A stretch of 64,000 nucleotides of DNA, from NCBI GenBank assembly GCA_963978895.1, contig OZ022244.1, positions 21,160,717 through 21,224,716 of the forward strand. The letters run 5' to 3'. Below, one piece after another: positions 23,230 through 34,761 of the stretch (position 1 is the stretch's first letter; each line of letters opens with the position of its first letter). A program made the position numbers and the translations under genes. The DNA comes from Erpobdella octoculata (lineage: Eukaryota > Annelida > Clitellata > Hirudinida > Erpobdellidae). Under the pieces are notes generated by a model, which did no database searches, was not told the origin of the DNA, and saw only the letters and a program-made list of their open reading frames with translations.

Positions 23230-24680
23230 AATTCCTGCTTCAACATCACGATCCAAGAAATCTCACAGGAACCATCACGAGCAGACTGATGCACACGAGT
23301 CACAAGCAAACAAAGCGGTTCCAGATGAAGATATGAAAGGCTAAAAAAAACTTTATTTGTGTTTGGAAATCCCTAAAATTGTTTTTCTCACGACAAAATA
23401 TTGTTTTTTCAATTTTTTTGAAAAAACTTTTACTTAATCAAATATTGCAATTTGTTCGTTTATTTGTCTTAGACGGGGTCAAACAATTCTTCTTTAAACA
23501 ACGTCTGATTAAAAATACTTTATAAGTCATCAGTGATAAAAAATGTTATGGAAAAATAATACAGAGTTCTAGTCTTTCATTTATTTGTTTTAAAAAACGT
23601 GCAATGAAAAAAAACTTTTTATTTCAGCATGCAAAATAATTGAGATATGTTTGGAGTTTAAGTTATTATTGATTTTCTTGAACACTGCAGCTTAATTCAA
23701 CCTGAGTATTCTGTCAATTGCAGCTGCATAAAACATCTCAGATTCTCACATATGTAGCTTCATCTTAACTAAAATTGGCGACTTGTTCTGGGATGAAGTC
23801 GGTAAGCTATTTGTATTGAACTGCACTTTCTTTTTTAAATCTCTTTTATTATGTTGTAGTTTTAAACGGCAGTTTTTTGACACTCAACCAGCAAATCAAG
23901 CAATTCAGATATGCGTTCTTACTAAAAAAAAATAAATTAAGTCGTTTTGTTCTTATATATTTTTTTTAGTTTTGAAAATTTTATCAAAACCTAATCGTCA
24001 ATTTCCAATCAAAATTTGTTTCAAATAATTTAATGGATGGGTGGCATTTGGCTGATTTATAGTCGAAACATTTAAATAAATTATAACAAGATCAAATTAT
24101 CGATGATTTACAACTTACGTGAGTTTAAAAATCGTTGATATAAAATATGATTCAAGTTGTAAATAACTTAAAAATTACTCTCATATGGTAGAAAAAATTT
24201 GACTGTAAAAATACCAAAAGCCGAAATAAAAATTACTGCGCTTGCGTGTTGAAAAGAATGGGAAAATCTTTTTGACGTTCATGAAGTAAATGTAATGTGA
24301 ATCATACAAATAATTCTATTACAATTACGTGCCACGTGAGACATATGTGGATGAAAACTAAGCCTGCATCTTATAAATATATGGTGAGCAACTCAAAAAC
24401 GTTAAGTACAAGTTTTGTTTTGTTCACTTTTAAAAAAAACTTGTGTTATTGTTTTGTTTATATGTGCAAAAAATAAAAAAATAAAAAAAAAGTAAAAATC
24501 ATCATTTTTAGTTCGCCGATTAAACATCCGGTTTGGTAGGTCAAACAAATTTAACTTGAAATCCTCTGTTGTACCTAATTCGTTTTCAACTGATGAGCCT
24601 AATGTACTGGTGTCTTTCAATGACCATAATTTGTAACAAGTTAAATAAAAATAAAGTATCAACTATCTTAAGAATATTTT
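23230..24680. other. No recognisable feature
   Basis: AT-rich DNA. A minus frame at 24402-24662 is open but unassigned. Confidence 0.4.
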
Positions 24681-24846
24681 TTTGATTATGAAGTATTTTA
24701 CAAACACCAGGCTATTTTATCATGTAGACCACAATCGGTACTTAATGCAAAACTGACATCGTCAACATTTGCATGCAACGGACACATATCAACGGACAGT
24801 AAAAATGATTCAGCAGAACTTGAACAAACCCGTAAAATAAAAGAAT

Positions 24847-25038
24847 TTATTCAACATCCTTCCCAAAAGGCAAACAAAAAGAACACTCATCTGTCCACGG
24901 GGTCGAGGATAGACGAATTAAAGACGTGAAGACCTGCAACTTTTCTTCACCAAATGGCGAATACAGAACTAAAACGGCCGTAGCCACCCAAAATACTGCA
25001 ATAATTTTCATGTGGCGTTTTCGAAATTTTCCAAACAT
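24847..25038 (-). CDS. Hypothetical small ORF with a hydrophobic N-terminal segment
   Basis: This is a 63-codon frame. Basic residues (KFRKRHMK) precede a ~15-residue hydrophobic run (IIAVFWVATAVLVLY), as in a signal anchor. A Cys pair (DECSFC) lies near the end. The topology would suit the first exon of a type II membrane enzyme. No partner exon, splice site or family match was found, and frames of this length arise by chance in such DNA. Confidence 0.2.
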   Translation of the reverse strand: MFGKFRKRHMKIIAVFWVATAVLVLYSPFGEEKLQVFTSLIRLSSTPWTDECSFCLPFGKDVE

Positions 25039-25069
25039 ATACCATATTTTAATTTAACTAAAACTGGAA

Positions 25070-25325
25070 GTTTATTTTACAGAAAAAACCTCAAATCTCT
25101 GTTTGTGTGTGTGTGGCTTTCTCTGTACACAAATCTTGCAAGTAAAATTTAACCAGCTTTTTGACTAGTTAGGAAGCTAAAACTTTTAGCTTAGCTTTAT
25201 ATTGGATGAAAATGCATGGTTCAATTAAAAAAAATTAATTTGAACATCTTTGGTATTTCTAAATCGTGTGTATTTCAAATCAAAGTTTGTGTTGAAAAAC
25301 TCGTTTTTTTCTATACTTGTTTTAA
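25070..25325 (+). repeat. Dispersed repeat family Y, copy 4
   Basis: It has TCTCTGTTTGTGTGTGTGTG, CTCTGTACACAAATCTTGCA, AACCAGCTTTTTGACTAGTT and an end CTCGTTTTTTTCTATACTTG. A SINE abuts its end. Confidence 0.82.
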
Positions 25326-25326
25326 A

Positions 25327-25690
25327 CGACAATTTATATAGCGCCGTGTGTAGCAGAAGCCGCTTAAAGGGCGCTTTACAATGTTGGGAACTTGCAGATA
25401 AGACTAGCGGCGTATGCGGTGTTTTACGGCGCCGCTGGCAGCCCCGCATACTACTCGCTAGCTCCACAAGCGCACGAAGGACTTTAACCCCCAACAGAAG
25501 TTGGTACTCAATTTTCGACCACTTGAGGATGAAACGCTGAGTTGACGTGAGCACATGTCAGTTAGTGAGTTAGTTTCTTGCTCAAGAAAATTACGTGCCC
25601 GGACCGGGAATCGAGCCTGGGTCTTCCGACTATCAAAGCCGGTATCTGTACCACAAGACCAATACGTCTCGTTGCCCACAAAAATTTCAC
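25327..25690 (-). mobile_element. tRNA-derived SINE, nearly full length
   Basis: Read on the minus strand, it opens with a tRNA-like head at 25670-25590: TTGGTCTTGTGGTA (box A region), an arm with loop TTTGATA (TGA in the anticodon position), and GGCTCGATTCCCGG (box B). A central domain (AAGTCCTTCGTGCGC) follows. It ends with a stem AGCGCC/GGCGCT and an ATATAAATTG tail shared with LINE remnants. A second copy sits at 58405-58640. Confidence 0.82.
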
Positions 25691-25699
25691 CGTTGAGAT

Positions 25700-26250
25700 T
25701 TCCTGGCTTTTATCTTATTTACTCACGTCAAATCCGATTATTTGAGAAGTCGTCCTTTGTTGACCCGATTCATCAACATAATCAATCCGAACCGGTGCAA
25801 TGACTTTGAGTTACGAATTTAATCCGCCTGTTTGTTCACGACAATTTCGTTTTACTGGTCGTATCCGGTGATGAAATGAGAAAATAAAATTTGTTGTTTA
25901 CTGTATATGAATACAAATTCTATTATTAATTTTATTCATTCTATTAATACTTCTAAAACAGGTTTAGTTTATAATTAACTTCTCAAAATTTTCAAAATGA
26001 GCAAAAGTTGTTGTTTAATAAATGTTATTTTGCCGTGAACATGAATGGATGAAGGAAATGATAAAACGAAATAATGGAAAGGATTGATGAATGGAGCGCC
26101 ATCTGTCGTTAAAAGATCTTGCGCTAAAACAGGTTTAGTTTATAATTACATGTAGTTTTTTATCAAGATTATCAAAAATATCTTACATTTTAAGTAGTCC
26201 ATAATTTTTTTGTGATACATGAAGACAAGTATTTCAACATTAAAACAAGA
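25700..26250. other. No recognisable feature
   Basis: AT-rich spacer. AAAACAGGTTTAGTTTATAA occurs twice (about 25958 and 26127). Confidence 0.4.
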
Positions 26251-26262
26251 AATCTATACATA

Positions 26263-26387
26263 TTTTAGTGGTACACCATGTTACCTATGAATATTTTAGT
26301 GGTACACCATGTCACCTATGAATATTTTAGTGGTGCACCATGTCACCTATGAATATTTTAGTGGTACACCAAGTTACCCATGAATAA
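26263..26387. repeat. 31-bp minisatellite, four units
   Basis: The unit reads TATTTTAGTGGTACACCATG then TCACCTATGAA. Single-base differences occur between units. Confidence 0.93.
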
Positions 26388-26779
26388 AGTTTGAATAATA
26401 AGCTTTTTGGAGGGCATCATTATATCATTTTACGGCTAATTTAGCACCATTCTTGATACTCGTCACATAACGTCACAAAAATCAGCTTCTTCTTTAACAC
26501 GACGTCATGAAAGATCAAGCACACACTATCTAGTATGACTAGTATGACGTTGAAAATATCCAACTTATTTTTTGAAAAACAATAACTTACGGACTTACGC
26601 AAAGATTTGAAGAAATAGAAAGGTTTTTTTATCATACGTTTTTATGAATTTTTAATCGAATTTTGTAATATTATTTCAACCCCAAATTGTTTTTAAAATA
26701 GGTTTACATGCAAATTAACCATTTATTATATAATATCTATACACCTGAAAATTGCCTATTATTTTTTAAAAACTCATCA

Positions 26780-27279
26780 ATAACTGTACATGGCTGAGAC
26801 TATTTATCTTGTCTTCCCACAAATCGCACATTGTCGACCTCAAGTAACTTTTTATATATTTTAAGGCACTAAAAACTTTTTCGACATGTCGTTGGTGACA
26901 GGAAAAAATGTGCACCAATTCTGGGGCAACTGGGTATGAATTTATTTTTACAGCCGATTTGAGCGCAACCTTATCGGATATCGTTTCGCTTCTTGAAAGG
27001 TCAATCTATCACCGGGCAAATACCTATGGTACAACTTACTAGCTTTTTCAATATCTTTCAAAAAAAAATTTATTGACATAAGCTAGCAGAAATGTACTAA
27101 TCTGACCGGCTGCAGACATGTGATTGTTGAATATCTCGTCAACTGTGTGGTGCAGGTGTTAATGAATGACAAGAATTATGTTTTTTTGTAAGTACTGCTG
27201 AGCAGTTTTCTCCGGTGCAAAAATTACGTAGCCGGCAAAGGGGGCCATGGCAGGATGGCCCTTAAATACGCCAGTGTAT
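26780..27279 (-). pseudogene. hAT transposase C-terminal relic with one terminal repeat
   Basis: On the minus strand, the reading near 26900-26790 contains VEKVFSALKYIKSYLRSTM followed by DLWEDKINSLSHVQLL. This is the hATC dimerisation-domain pattern of ZMYM1/hAT-like proteins. The end at 27279 reads CACTGGCGTATTTAAGGGCC on the minus strand. Stops and frameshifts interrupt the interior, and the other terminal repeat was not found. Confidence 0.72.
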
Positions 27280-27508
27280 ATAGATATACATGGTTTTTTT
27301 AGGAAAAAAAAGATATTACAAAAGTCTTTGTGATTTATCATCACCTTTTTGGATAATGTATTAAAATGTTTAACCTTTAATCTATATAAATAAAAAATTT
27401 TACATAATGAAATATTCAGTTTTTAAAAAACAACGTATTTCTTTTGCCCTAAAAAATATAAAATAATATTCCTATAATTCATATACAACGGAAAACATTG
27501 CTTGCGGA

Positions 27509-28939
27509 TAGGGTTGTTACAGTTACTGAATCTAAAACTGAAACATTCAGTTAACTGAATCTTTTTAGATTCAGTAACTTCAACTGAAACTGAAACTGAA
27601 TCTTTTTTAAAAACTGTAACTGAAACTGAATCTATTGAGAAAACTGAATATAACTGAATCTTTTAGAATGAATATTTTTTATCATTTTATTATATTATTT
27701 TTATGTTTGCGGTTAAATGTTTTGATTCTATGGCACGGACGATAACTTCGGTTGAAGTTAGGAATAGTTCTTTCTTTTTGTTTCGTGTTAGTGTTCTGTT
27801 GCTTGCGTTGTTTTTCGAAGATTTTCAAGTTTTTAGAATTACCAGAATGGAAGATACTTGTGTTAGTAATAATATTATCATCAACGAATCTACCGAGGAA
27901 GAAGTATCGTTTATTCAACAAAATGAGTCGGAATCTGCTTTAGTAGGACCTCCAACGAAAAAAGCTAGATTCAACAAAACAAGACCTATACTAACTCGGT
28001 ACATAAAAGGTTTACAGGAGTTGGAGCCGATATTAAGTGCAATATTTGTTCTGTAATTTTGAAGGGTAAAAATGTCAAAAATTTAGAGTCTCACTTGAGG
28101 AAGCATGAAATAGAATACGCAGAGTATTTAGAGGAAAAAAATAGCTATGATATCAAAAACACAAAGTAAGTCTATTAAACGACCCTTTTCACATTTGAAA
28201 AACCAGGCAACAATTGAAAACTGTTTTGTTGTTAAAGAACTCAAAAATGACATTAAAAAAGCTCCAATGCCTATAATAAGGCTGCCCATGCTATTGCCTC
28301 AGCATTTGCTGCAAACAGTTTGCCATTTCTTTTAATCGAAGAACCTTCTATTAAAAATATGTTTGCAGTTGTGTCGGAAGGTCGTTTACTAACCTTGCCG
28401 AACCGACACGATATATCCACAAAAGTGTCCGAATTAGTAAAAGAATTAAAACGATCTGTTGAATTATCATTGAATTCAGCGAAGTCAATCACAACAGATG
28501 GTCTCGGCCATGTTCATCGCTAAGGATGGGAATAACTTGCTATTATTTTGATCGAAACATCAATAAAATAAGAAGAGCTCTTCTGACTTGTAGAATAATT
28601 ACGCAACCCATTACAGGCTTTGCTCTTAGCAGATGTCACCATAATTTGGGTGACGACAAGCTGGAAGCTGAAGTCTTTTATAAATTCAAGAAAGAATTTT
28701 TAAGCTAAATACATTTTTTAAACATGTCTGTGTTGCAATGTGTTTTTTATAATAAATTTCTTCTTGGTAGTTTACCTAAAAAAATTGAAAAAAAAAAAAA
28801 CTGAATCTAACTGTAACTGAAACTGAAACTGAATCTTTAAAGATTCAATTTACTGAAACTGAAACTGAATCTTTGTAAAGTTTCAGTTACTTTAACTGAA
28901 ACTGAAACTGAATCTTTTTTCAAAACTGTAACAACCCTA
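27509..28939 (+). mobile_element. hAT element with broken BED-finger transposase
   Basis: The terminal repeats TAGGGTTGTTACAGTT and AACTGTAACAACCCTA are exact. They are flanked by the 8-bp duplication CTTGCGGA (27501-27508 and 28940-28947). Subterminal AACTGAAACTGAAACTGAA repeats occur at both ends. The coding remnant starts at 27847. A +1 shift near 28020 leads to a BED-type zinc finger, CNICSVILKGKN then LESHLRKH. Near 28290-28500 it gives FAANSLPFLLIEEP and a DISTKVSELVKELKRSVELS stretch typical of hAT transposases. The catalytic core and hATC domain are deleted, so it cannot be autonomous. Confidence 0.93.
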
Positions 28940-28949
28940 CTTGCGGATT

Positions 28950-29515
28950 ATTTTTTTTATAACTATTTGTTTTACTAAAGTTTTGATGTTGTAGCCTTTA
29001 TGCGCCCGCAACGTTTTTCGTTGTATATGAATTTAAGGAATATTATTTTATACTTTGTTTTTAAAAAATGTATTTTTTATGATGTAAATATTTTTTACTT
29101 TTTTGTTTTTAATGGATACAATTTTGTAAGCATTTGAGTTTTTTAGTTTGTTTACTTAGCTCGTTGAATTTAAAATCTTATTTTTTTTTTACTTTTTTCG
29201 CTAGGTGGCAATAAACACCGTCGTGTATGGAATTCGCGGACAGACACAATCTCAAACAAACAGCCTAATAAAAACGTTGTAAAATAAGTCGATGTATGTG
29301 TAACCAGGCGTTAAACTCAAGAACAGTACTGATTAAGGAGAAGATTTTTATTTGTTTTTTTTTAAATCGGTTCATTATTTCATTTGGTATTAGCAAAAAA
29401 CCTCTTAGGCCAAAAGTTCCTATGTACGAACATTAAAGGTTATTGCGTAACCAAATTTAAATATAGTTAACGTGACAAAGTTTAAAAAAGTTTCAAGCAG
29501 TCTTTACCAAATCTA
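28950..29515. other. No recognisable feature
   Basis: AT-rich spacer between the hAT element and a Helitron end. Confidence 0.4.
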
Positions 29516-29519
29516 TTTT

Positions 29520-29746
29520 TCGTCTTATAGGCAAAAAAGTTAAGAGAAAGATGAAGAAAGAAAGGGAGCGGGAAAGCCAACGGGAGATTGAGTGGGAGCA
29601 GAAAACCGAGCGAGATTGGGAAAGCGAGTGGGAGCGGGAGAACGACCGGGAACGGAAGAGCAAGCGCGGATGGAAATGGGAGCGAAAGAGAGAAAACGAG
29701 AGAGAGATCTTTAAAAAATCCCGGCAACGCCAATTAACTCCGCTAG
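29520..29746 (+). mobile_element. Non-autonomous Helitron 3' part
   Basis: Purine-rich minisatellite (GAGCGGGAGAACGACCGGGA type) leads to GGCAACGCC, then CCGCTAG and host T at 29747. The 3' hairpin is weakened (CAATTAACT in place of GGGTAACC). The head is missing. Confidence 0.8.
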
Positions 29747-29997
29747 TAATTTTATAAATTTATAAATTCTTACGATTTAAAAAAGTGTTGTTATTTCTAC
29801 AGTTTTAAAAAGTTAACAGTAGCAACATCATAAATTAAATTCATATAAAGCGTTAGATTTAAATTTAATACGTCACCCTTCTTAACATCTGGTCATGAAC
29901 GACTCAAATGTTCAAGAAATGCACGACGACACTCAATGTACCTAGTACTACCTAAACTCAATGTACCTGATACTATCTAAACTTAATTATATACACT

Positions 29998-29999
29998 AT

Positions 30000-30069
<70 letters not shown>
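29998..30069. repeat. (ACT)n microsatellite
   Basis: About 23 units. Confidence 0.95.
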
Positions 30070-30070
<1 letters not shown>

Positions 30071-30569
30071 GTATTTAAACTGTTTGTTTATAGATGTATC
30101 CGCCTAACATTTGTCATTAAAATATTTACAAAATCTACGTAAATAAATGTATTGTGAATTTTTAAGCGCAACTCATAAAATTGTGGTCCATTCAGTACCA
30201 GTCTCCCTTACCTACACTTAATATACGTTAACGCTTAATTTCTAGATATAACTTCACTTCCTACAATTTACATTTCATTAAAAATTTCTCCTGTTTCCAT
30301 ATATTATCATCACAATTGTTATAGAAACAAAAAATCACTAACAAATCTAGTGTTCAGATAAGACAAATTTGTACCTACCTTCACCATTCTTCTTGGAAGC
30401 AAATTGGTACGACCAAAAACAAGAAATACTACGAAACTAATGCAAACTCGTGCAACCAAACGTAAGAAATGCCACGAAACTAATTCTAAATAATTTGCGA
30501 TAAATTTCAGGAAAATTTAAACAAAGGCCACAACAGGTTTGTAATGAAAGACCTTCTTTCTTTATGCTG

Positions 30570-30720
30570 CTTCAAACGACATCTCCACTGCCACGAGACA
30601 TCGGTTTGAGCAGTTTTATAGCATTTCGAGCCGTCTGGCGCTCGTTCGCTTCAACACTGCCAACATCTGTCACTGTCGCACGTTCTGCTTCGTCGTCGTC
30701 GTCGCTCAAGTATAAGGCTC
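30570..30720 (-). other. CpG-dense patch with an acidic open frame
   Basis: About 150 bases are strikingly richer in CpG than the neighbourhood. The minus frame reads LSDDDDEAERATVTDVGS, then ANERQTARNAIKLLK, which is coding-like in composition. Other frames on both strands are also partly open. No splice site or family is secure. It could be an exon, a promoter-like island or an old insertion. Confidence 0.3.
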
Positions 30721-30767
30721 ACGTGATCACGAACTCGAAATTTTTATTGCTGAGAAGATTGAGAAAA

Positions 30768-31393
30768 AACACGTGAATTGAACTGAAAACACGTGAATTG
30801 AACTGAAAACACGTGAATTGAACTGAAAACACGTGAATTGAACTGAAAACACGTGAATTGAACTGAAAACAGGTGAATTGAACTGAAAACAGGTGAATTG
30901 AACTGAAAACAGGTGAATTGAACTGAAAACAGGTGAATTGAACTGAAAACAGGTGAATTGAACTGAAAACAGGTGAATTGAACTGAAAACAGGTGAATTG
31001 AACTGAAAACAGGTGAATTGAACTGAAAACAGGTGAATTGAACTGAAAACAGGTGAATTGAACTGAAAACAGGTGAATTGAACTGAAAACAGGTGAATTG
31101 AACTGAAAACAGGTGAATTGAACTGAAAACAGGTGAATTGAACTGAAAACAGGTGAATTGAACTGAAAACAGGTGAATTGAACTGAAAACAGGTGAATTG
31201 AACTGAAAACAGGTGAATTGAACTGAAAACAGGTGAATTGAACTGAAAACAGGTGAATTGAACTGAAAACAGGTGAATTGAACTGAAAACAGGTGAATTG
31301 AACTGAAAACAGGTGAATTGAACTGAAAACAGGTGAATTGAACTGAAAACAGGTGAATTGAACTGAAAACAGGTGAATTGAACTGAAAACAGG
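30768..31393. repeat. 20-bp minisatellite, about 31 units, each with an E-box
   Basis: The unit is AACTGAAAACAGGTGAATTG. The first five units have CACGTG and the next 26 have CAGGTG at the same place. Otherwise units are essentially identical, which points to very recent expansion. Open frames across it are repeat translations. Confidence 0.97.
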
Positions 31394-31859
31394 AGCCAAA
31401 TCGGTTGAGGTTACTTATGAAATATTTTAAAACCACGTTGAAGTAATCTTTCTTGTATTCAAGACGGAGTTTGAAATAAAAATATATTTTAATAACTCAA
31501 ATTGATGAATCACCCGGCATGCACGGACTGACTTCTCACCACGTGACCGCCTAATATAAATAATAGTTATTATAGCCTGGAGTTTAATCGGTTGCAAAAT
31601 GAAGATAACTTATTAAATGAAACATCAGTTATGGACTGCCTTCGTTATTCGTAAAGAAGCCGAAATATTAGTGAACATATCGACTGACGGGAAAAGATCT
31701 TGTAAATTATTTTAGGGTCAAATCTGCTTTAAGATGATAGCTGTAGAGACATAATAAACAACCCTGTGAAAATTTAAATTAACCACAACAAAAAACAACT
31801 TCTTTCATGCAACAATGATTATAAGATTTAAAAAAATGTATGCTCCTACTATAAAATAC

Positions 31860-31932
31860 TCAAAAAGTTGTGACGATGTCGGTGATGATAATGATGATAG
31901 TGGTGGTGATGATGATGGTGGTGATGATGATT
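31860..31932. repeat. GATGAT/GGTGAT imperfect trinucleotide repeat
   Basis: Short imperfect GAT/GGT units that translate as poly-His on the minus strand. Not a gene. Confidence 0.8.
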
Positions 31933-32079
31933 ACAATGACGGTATTGAACTATGGAGCGATCTTGGAAAACATGATGCATGTTCATTTTGACACTTCTTT
32001 TTTGATAAAAAATTGCTAGTGCAACGTTCAGTTGATATCTTAGCACCGTGCTTCTTTATGTAAATTTAAATTATTCATT

Positions 32080-33990
32080 ACATTTGATTACATTAGAAGG
32101 CGTTAAATTACATTTGACCACATTACATTACATGCGGGACCTTGGTGTGCTGCTCAGTTCAGACATGTCCATGACTGGTCACGTGGGCAATGAGGTCGGA
32201 GAGTGCTATTACAAGCTGCAACAACTCAAGACATGCAGACGATGCATACCAGTATCGGTTGCGTTGTCACTGGTTAAGAGCTTTGTTATCTCAAAAATCA
32301 ACTATTGCAACGCTCTGCTCGCTGATCAACCCAACTACGTCATCTGTCGCATGTAGTCAGTACACAACACTGCAGCGAGACCAGTGGCGGATTCAGCTAT
32401 AGGCCCGGGGGCGGCATGTCTCCCCGCACCCCTGTTGGGTCCTAAATGGCGCCCCTTGGTGCCCCACTACAAAAATGCCCGCCTTCTATGAACACTGAAA
32501 ATCACAGGTGTTGAAGCTAGTGATCTTTTATGGATGTGTGCATTAAGTCGCATTACTGGCTATAATGTTATATTATTATTAAACTGGCAAAAGAAGATAG
32601 ATGCTAGTAAATGTGTTAAATTAACATAGTTTATGACTAAAGTACCAGTAGTTCAATCAGTTCAATTGTATTCGGAAATTCAGGTGATCGTCACCCAGCT
32701 GCGCATTCTAGTAAATAGCCTATTGAGACTGAAACACCATCAGCAGCTCCTGGATTGCAACATAAGCAGACTGATCCAGAATTTGAAGCAATGGAAGAAC
32801 AATTTCCTGCAGATATTATTCAGGAACCACTTCTTTCTCAATCAGACTTTCTGAAAAATCCAGGACTCTACATTAATACAAATTTAAGCACAAACCCAAT
32901 ACGAAAATTGTGTAAAATTGGACCATGTCAACCAGGGATCAAAGAACCATTCCTATTTGCGACAGATGAATTTGAACGCAACGCAAGTTTCAAATTTCTT
33001 AGTACACAAAAAGTTTTGGAAAGGGTAGTATGAACAGAGAAAAAATTGGCTGGTTTTTTCACAGACAAATCAAAAGATGTACTGCCAAGCTTGTTGGTTA
33101 TTTGCTGATTGTAAATCTGGAAATTATAGCAAGGAATGGTGTGGGTGTGATTCAAATTCAAGAGTTTCTAATTGGAAAAAAGGTATGGAAAAAAATTGTT
33201 AAACACGAAGCTTCTATTTAGCATCAAAATGCAACATATCATTACTTGCTTGCTAAATAACGTATATCAAATGATAGAACTGTGATATCTGGTTTGATCA
33301 GTCAGGAGCGTTGCCAATTGCAACAGGAAAGTTTTAAAACGGATTATAGATGTGACGTTGTTCTTAGCTAAACATGGTTTGTCATTCAGGTGACACAGAA
33401 TGCATTCTTGTTTTAGTAATGATGGTAGAAGTAGAAACACTGGAATTGTTGTCTTTTAAAACATTTTTGTTTAGATTGTTGTATCTAATTTTGACGTGTT
33501 CGGTAATTAGAATAAATTTAAAAAGTTTTACTTGAAGTTAGTCTTTCAAATTTACTCAATATTACTAAAAATTAGTATCTTAAAATTTGGTCGCACCCCC
33601 TAAAATTTTCATTTTCTTCGCCCCTCCCCCACGCCATAAAACCTAAATTCGCCACTGAGCGAGACTCGTCTTTGGTTTGAAGAAATTTGACCACATCTCA
33701 GAAATTCTGCGCGACCAGCTTCATTGATTAAGGGCTCGAGAGCGTGTCGACTTTATGCTGTGTCTGCTGGTTTACGAGACTGAATACATCACGACAATGT
33801 GCTTGCCCGTCAGCTCAGTTGAAGCCCGTCGACAGCGCTAAATTTAGGAAATTCGGTTCCGAAGAAAAGTGTCCGTTGCTCTTAAAGCAGCCACTCTTGA
33901 AGAGTCCGCTCTGGAGGACTTTTACTGTACATAACTAAGCCTTTTAAACCAGGTCTTTTAAAGCAAGGTTTCGCTTACCAACAGTAAACC
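32080..33990 (+). pseudogene. L2/CR1-type LINE ORF2 C-terminal fragment, split by a hAT
   Basis: The left part (to 32381) reads RDLGVLLSSDMSMTGHVGNE, then LVKSFVISKINYCNALLADQ. The right part (from 33658) continues VFGLKKFDHISEILRDQLH, RVDFMLCLLVY. This is the standard order of the region after the reverse transcriptase palm in L2/CR1 ORF2. The hAT at 32382-33657 sits exactly between the halves. Further stops downstream show the LINE was itself decaying. Confidence 0.85.
32382..33657 (+). mobile_element. hAT element with TTF-type transposase relic
   Basis: The ends CAGTGGCGGATTCAGC and AAATTCGCCACTG are imperfect inverted repeats, flanked by the 8-bp duplication AGCGAGAC (32374-32381 and 33658-33665). 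Inside, frames give NPIRKLCKIGPCQPGIKE and then, in another frame, QTNQKMYCQACWLFADCK. This resembles the N-terminal TTF-type zinc finger of ZMYM1-like hAT transposases. Frameshifts and a truncated C-terminus make it defective. Confidence 0.9.
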
Positions 33991-34600
33991 CTCGACAAAC
34001 AAACAAAATCAATGTCGAGTCAAAACAAGAATTTCTGCCAGCGGATTAGTTTGTGGGTATGAAGCTTTTCTCCTTAAACTAAAACTGCAGCCTAGTGATA
34101 GTATCAGGTTTAAGACTTTGTTGCACGTTCTTAATATCCGCTAGATAATCCAGTCGAGTTATAAGTTTATGATAATTTCAGCATCATGCCAGAAAGCGCC
34201 AACAAAAGTTTTTTTTTAAACTTGCAACGATGTTTTTTGAAAATTTTTTTGAAAAAGTAGAGCACCAATCCTCCTCACCAGGCATTAGCTATTTTATAGA
34301 AAAAAATGTGTAATGTTTTGAAAAAGTACTTACGACAACCCCCCACGGTCATCAGCTGTTAGCTGAACTGGATTTTTTTGCATTTGACACAAAGTAATGG
34401 CACTAAAAATAATCATTTTTAGTATTTTTTTTCACAACTACCATATTGTATGTACATTGGTTAAATAAAGATCGTTTGCGATTTGGAACACAACTTTCGA
34501 CATCAATCATTCCTTATAGGAATAATTTTAACAGCTACTCAAAGGCGCAAAAAATTTTAGCAAGTAGAGTTAGGTCCCATAAAACAAATTTTTCAAATTA
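33991..34600. other. No recognisable feature
   Basis: AT-rich DNA downstream of the DYNLRB 3' end. Confidence 0.4.
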
Positions 34601-34603
34601 AAG

Positions 34604-34609
34604 TTTATT
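34604..34609 (-). promoter_or_regulatory. Candidate DYNLRB polyadenylation signal
   Basis: AATAAA on the minus strand, about 155 bases after the DYNLRB stop codon. It is the first canonical hexamer I see there. Confidence 0.45.
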
Positions 34610-34761
34610 TGAACATATAGTTTTTTTAAATATTAAACAATTATATATAAACTTATTAACAACATTAATGTGGACTTATTTTCTTTAAATCTTTTTTGTG
34701 ACTTTGTGTCTATAAGTATACAAATCAATATAATAAATCCATGCAATATACTATTGGAAAT

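Noticed and set aside
24685..24927. Plus-strand 80-codon open stretch opposite the small hydrophobic ORF
   Set aside because: Length is within chance expectation for the window; no start, splice sites or family.
30719..31436. Two long minus-strand frames (226 and 230 codons)
   Set aside because: Pure translation of the 20-bp minisatellite, with repeated FSSIHLFSVQFTCFQFNSPV.
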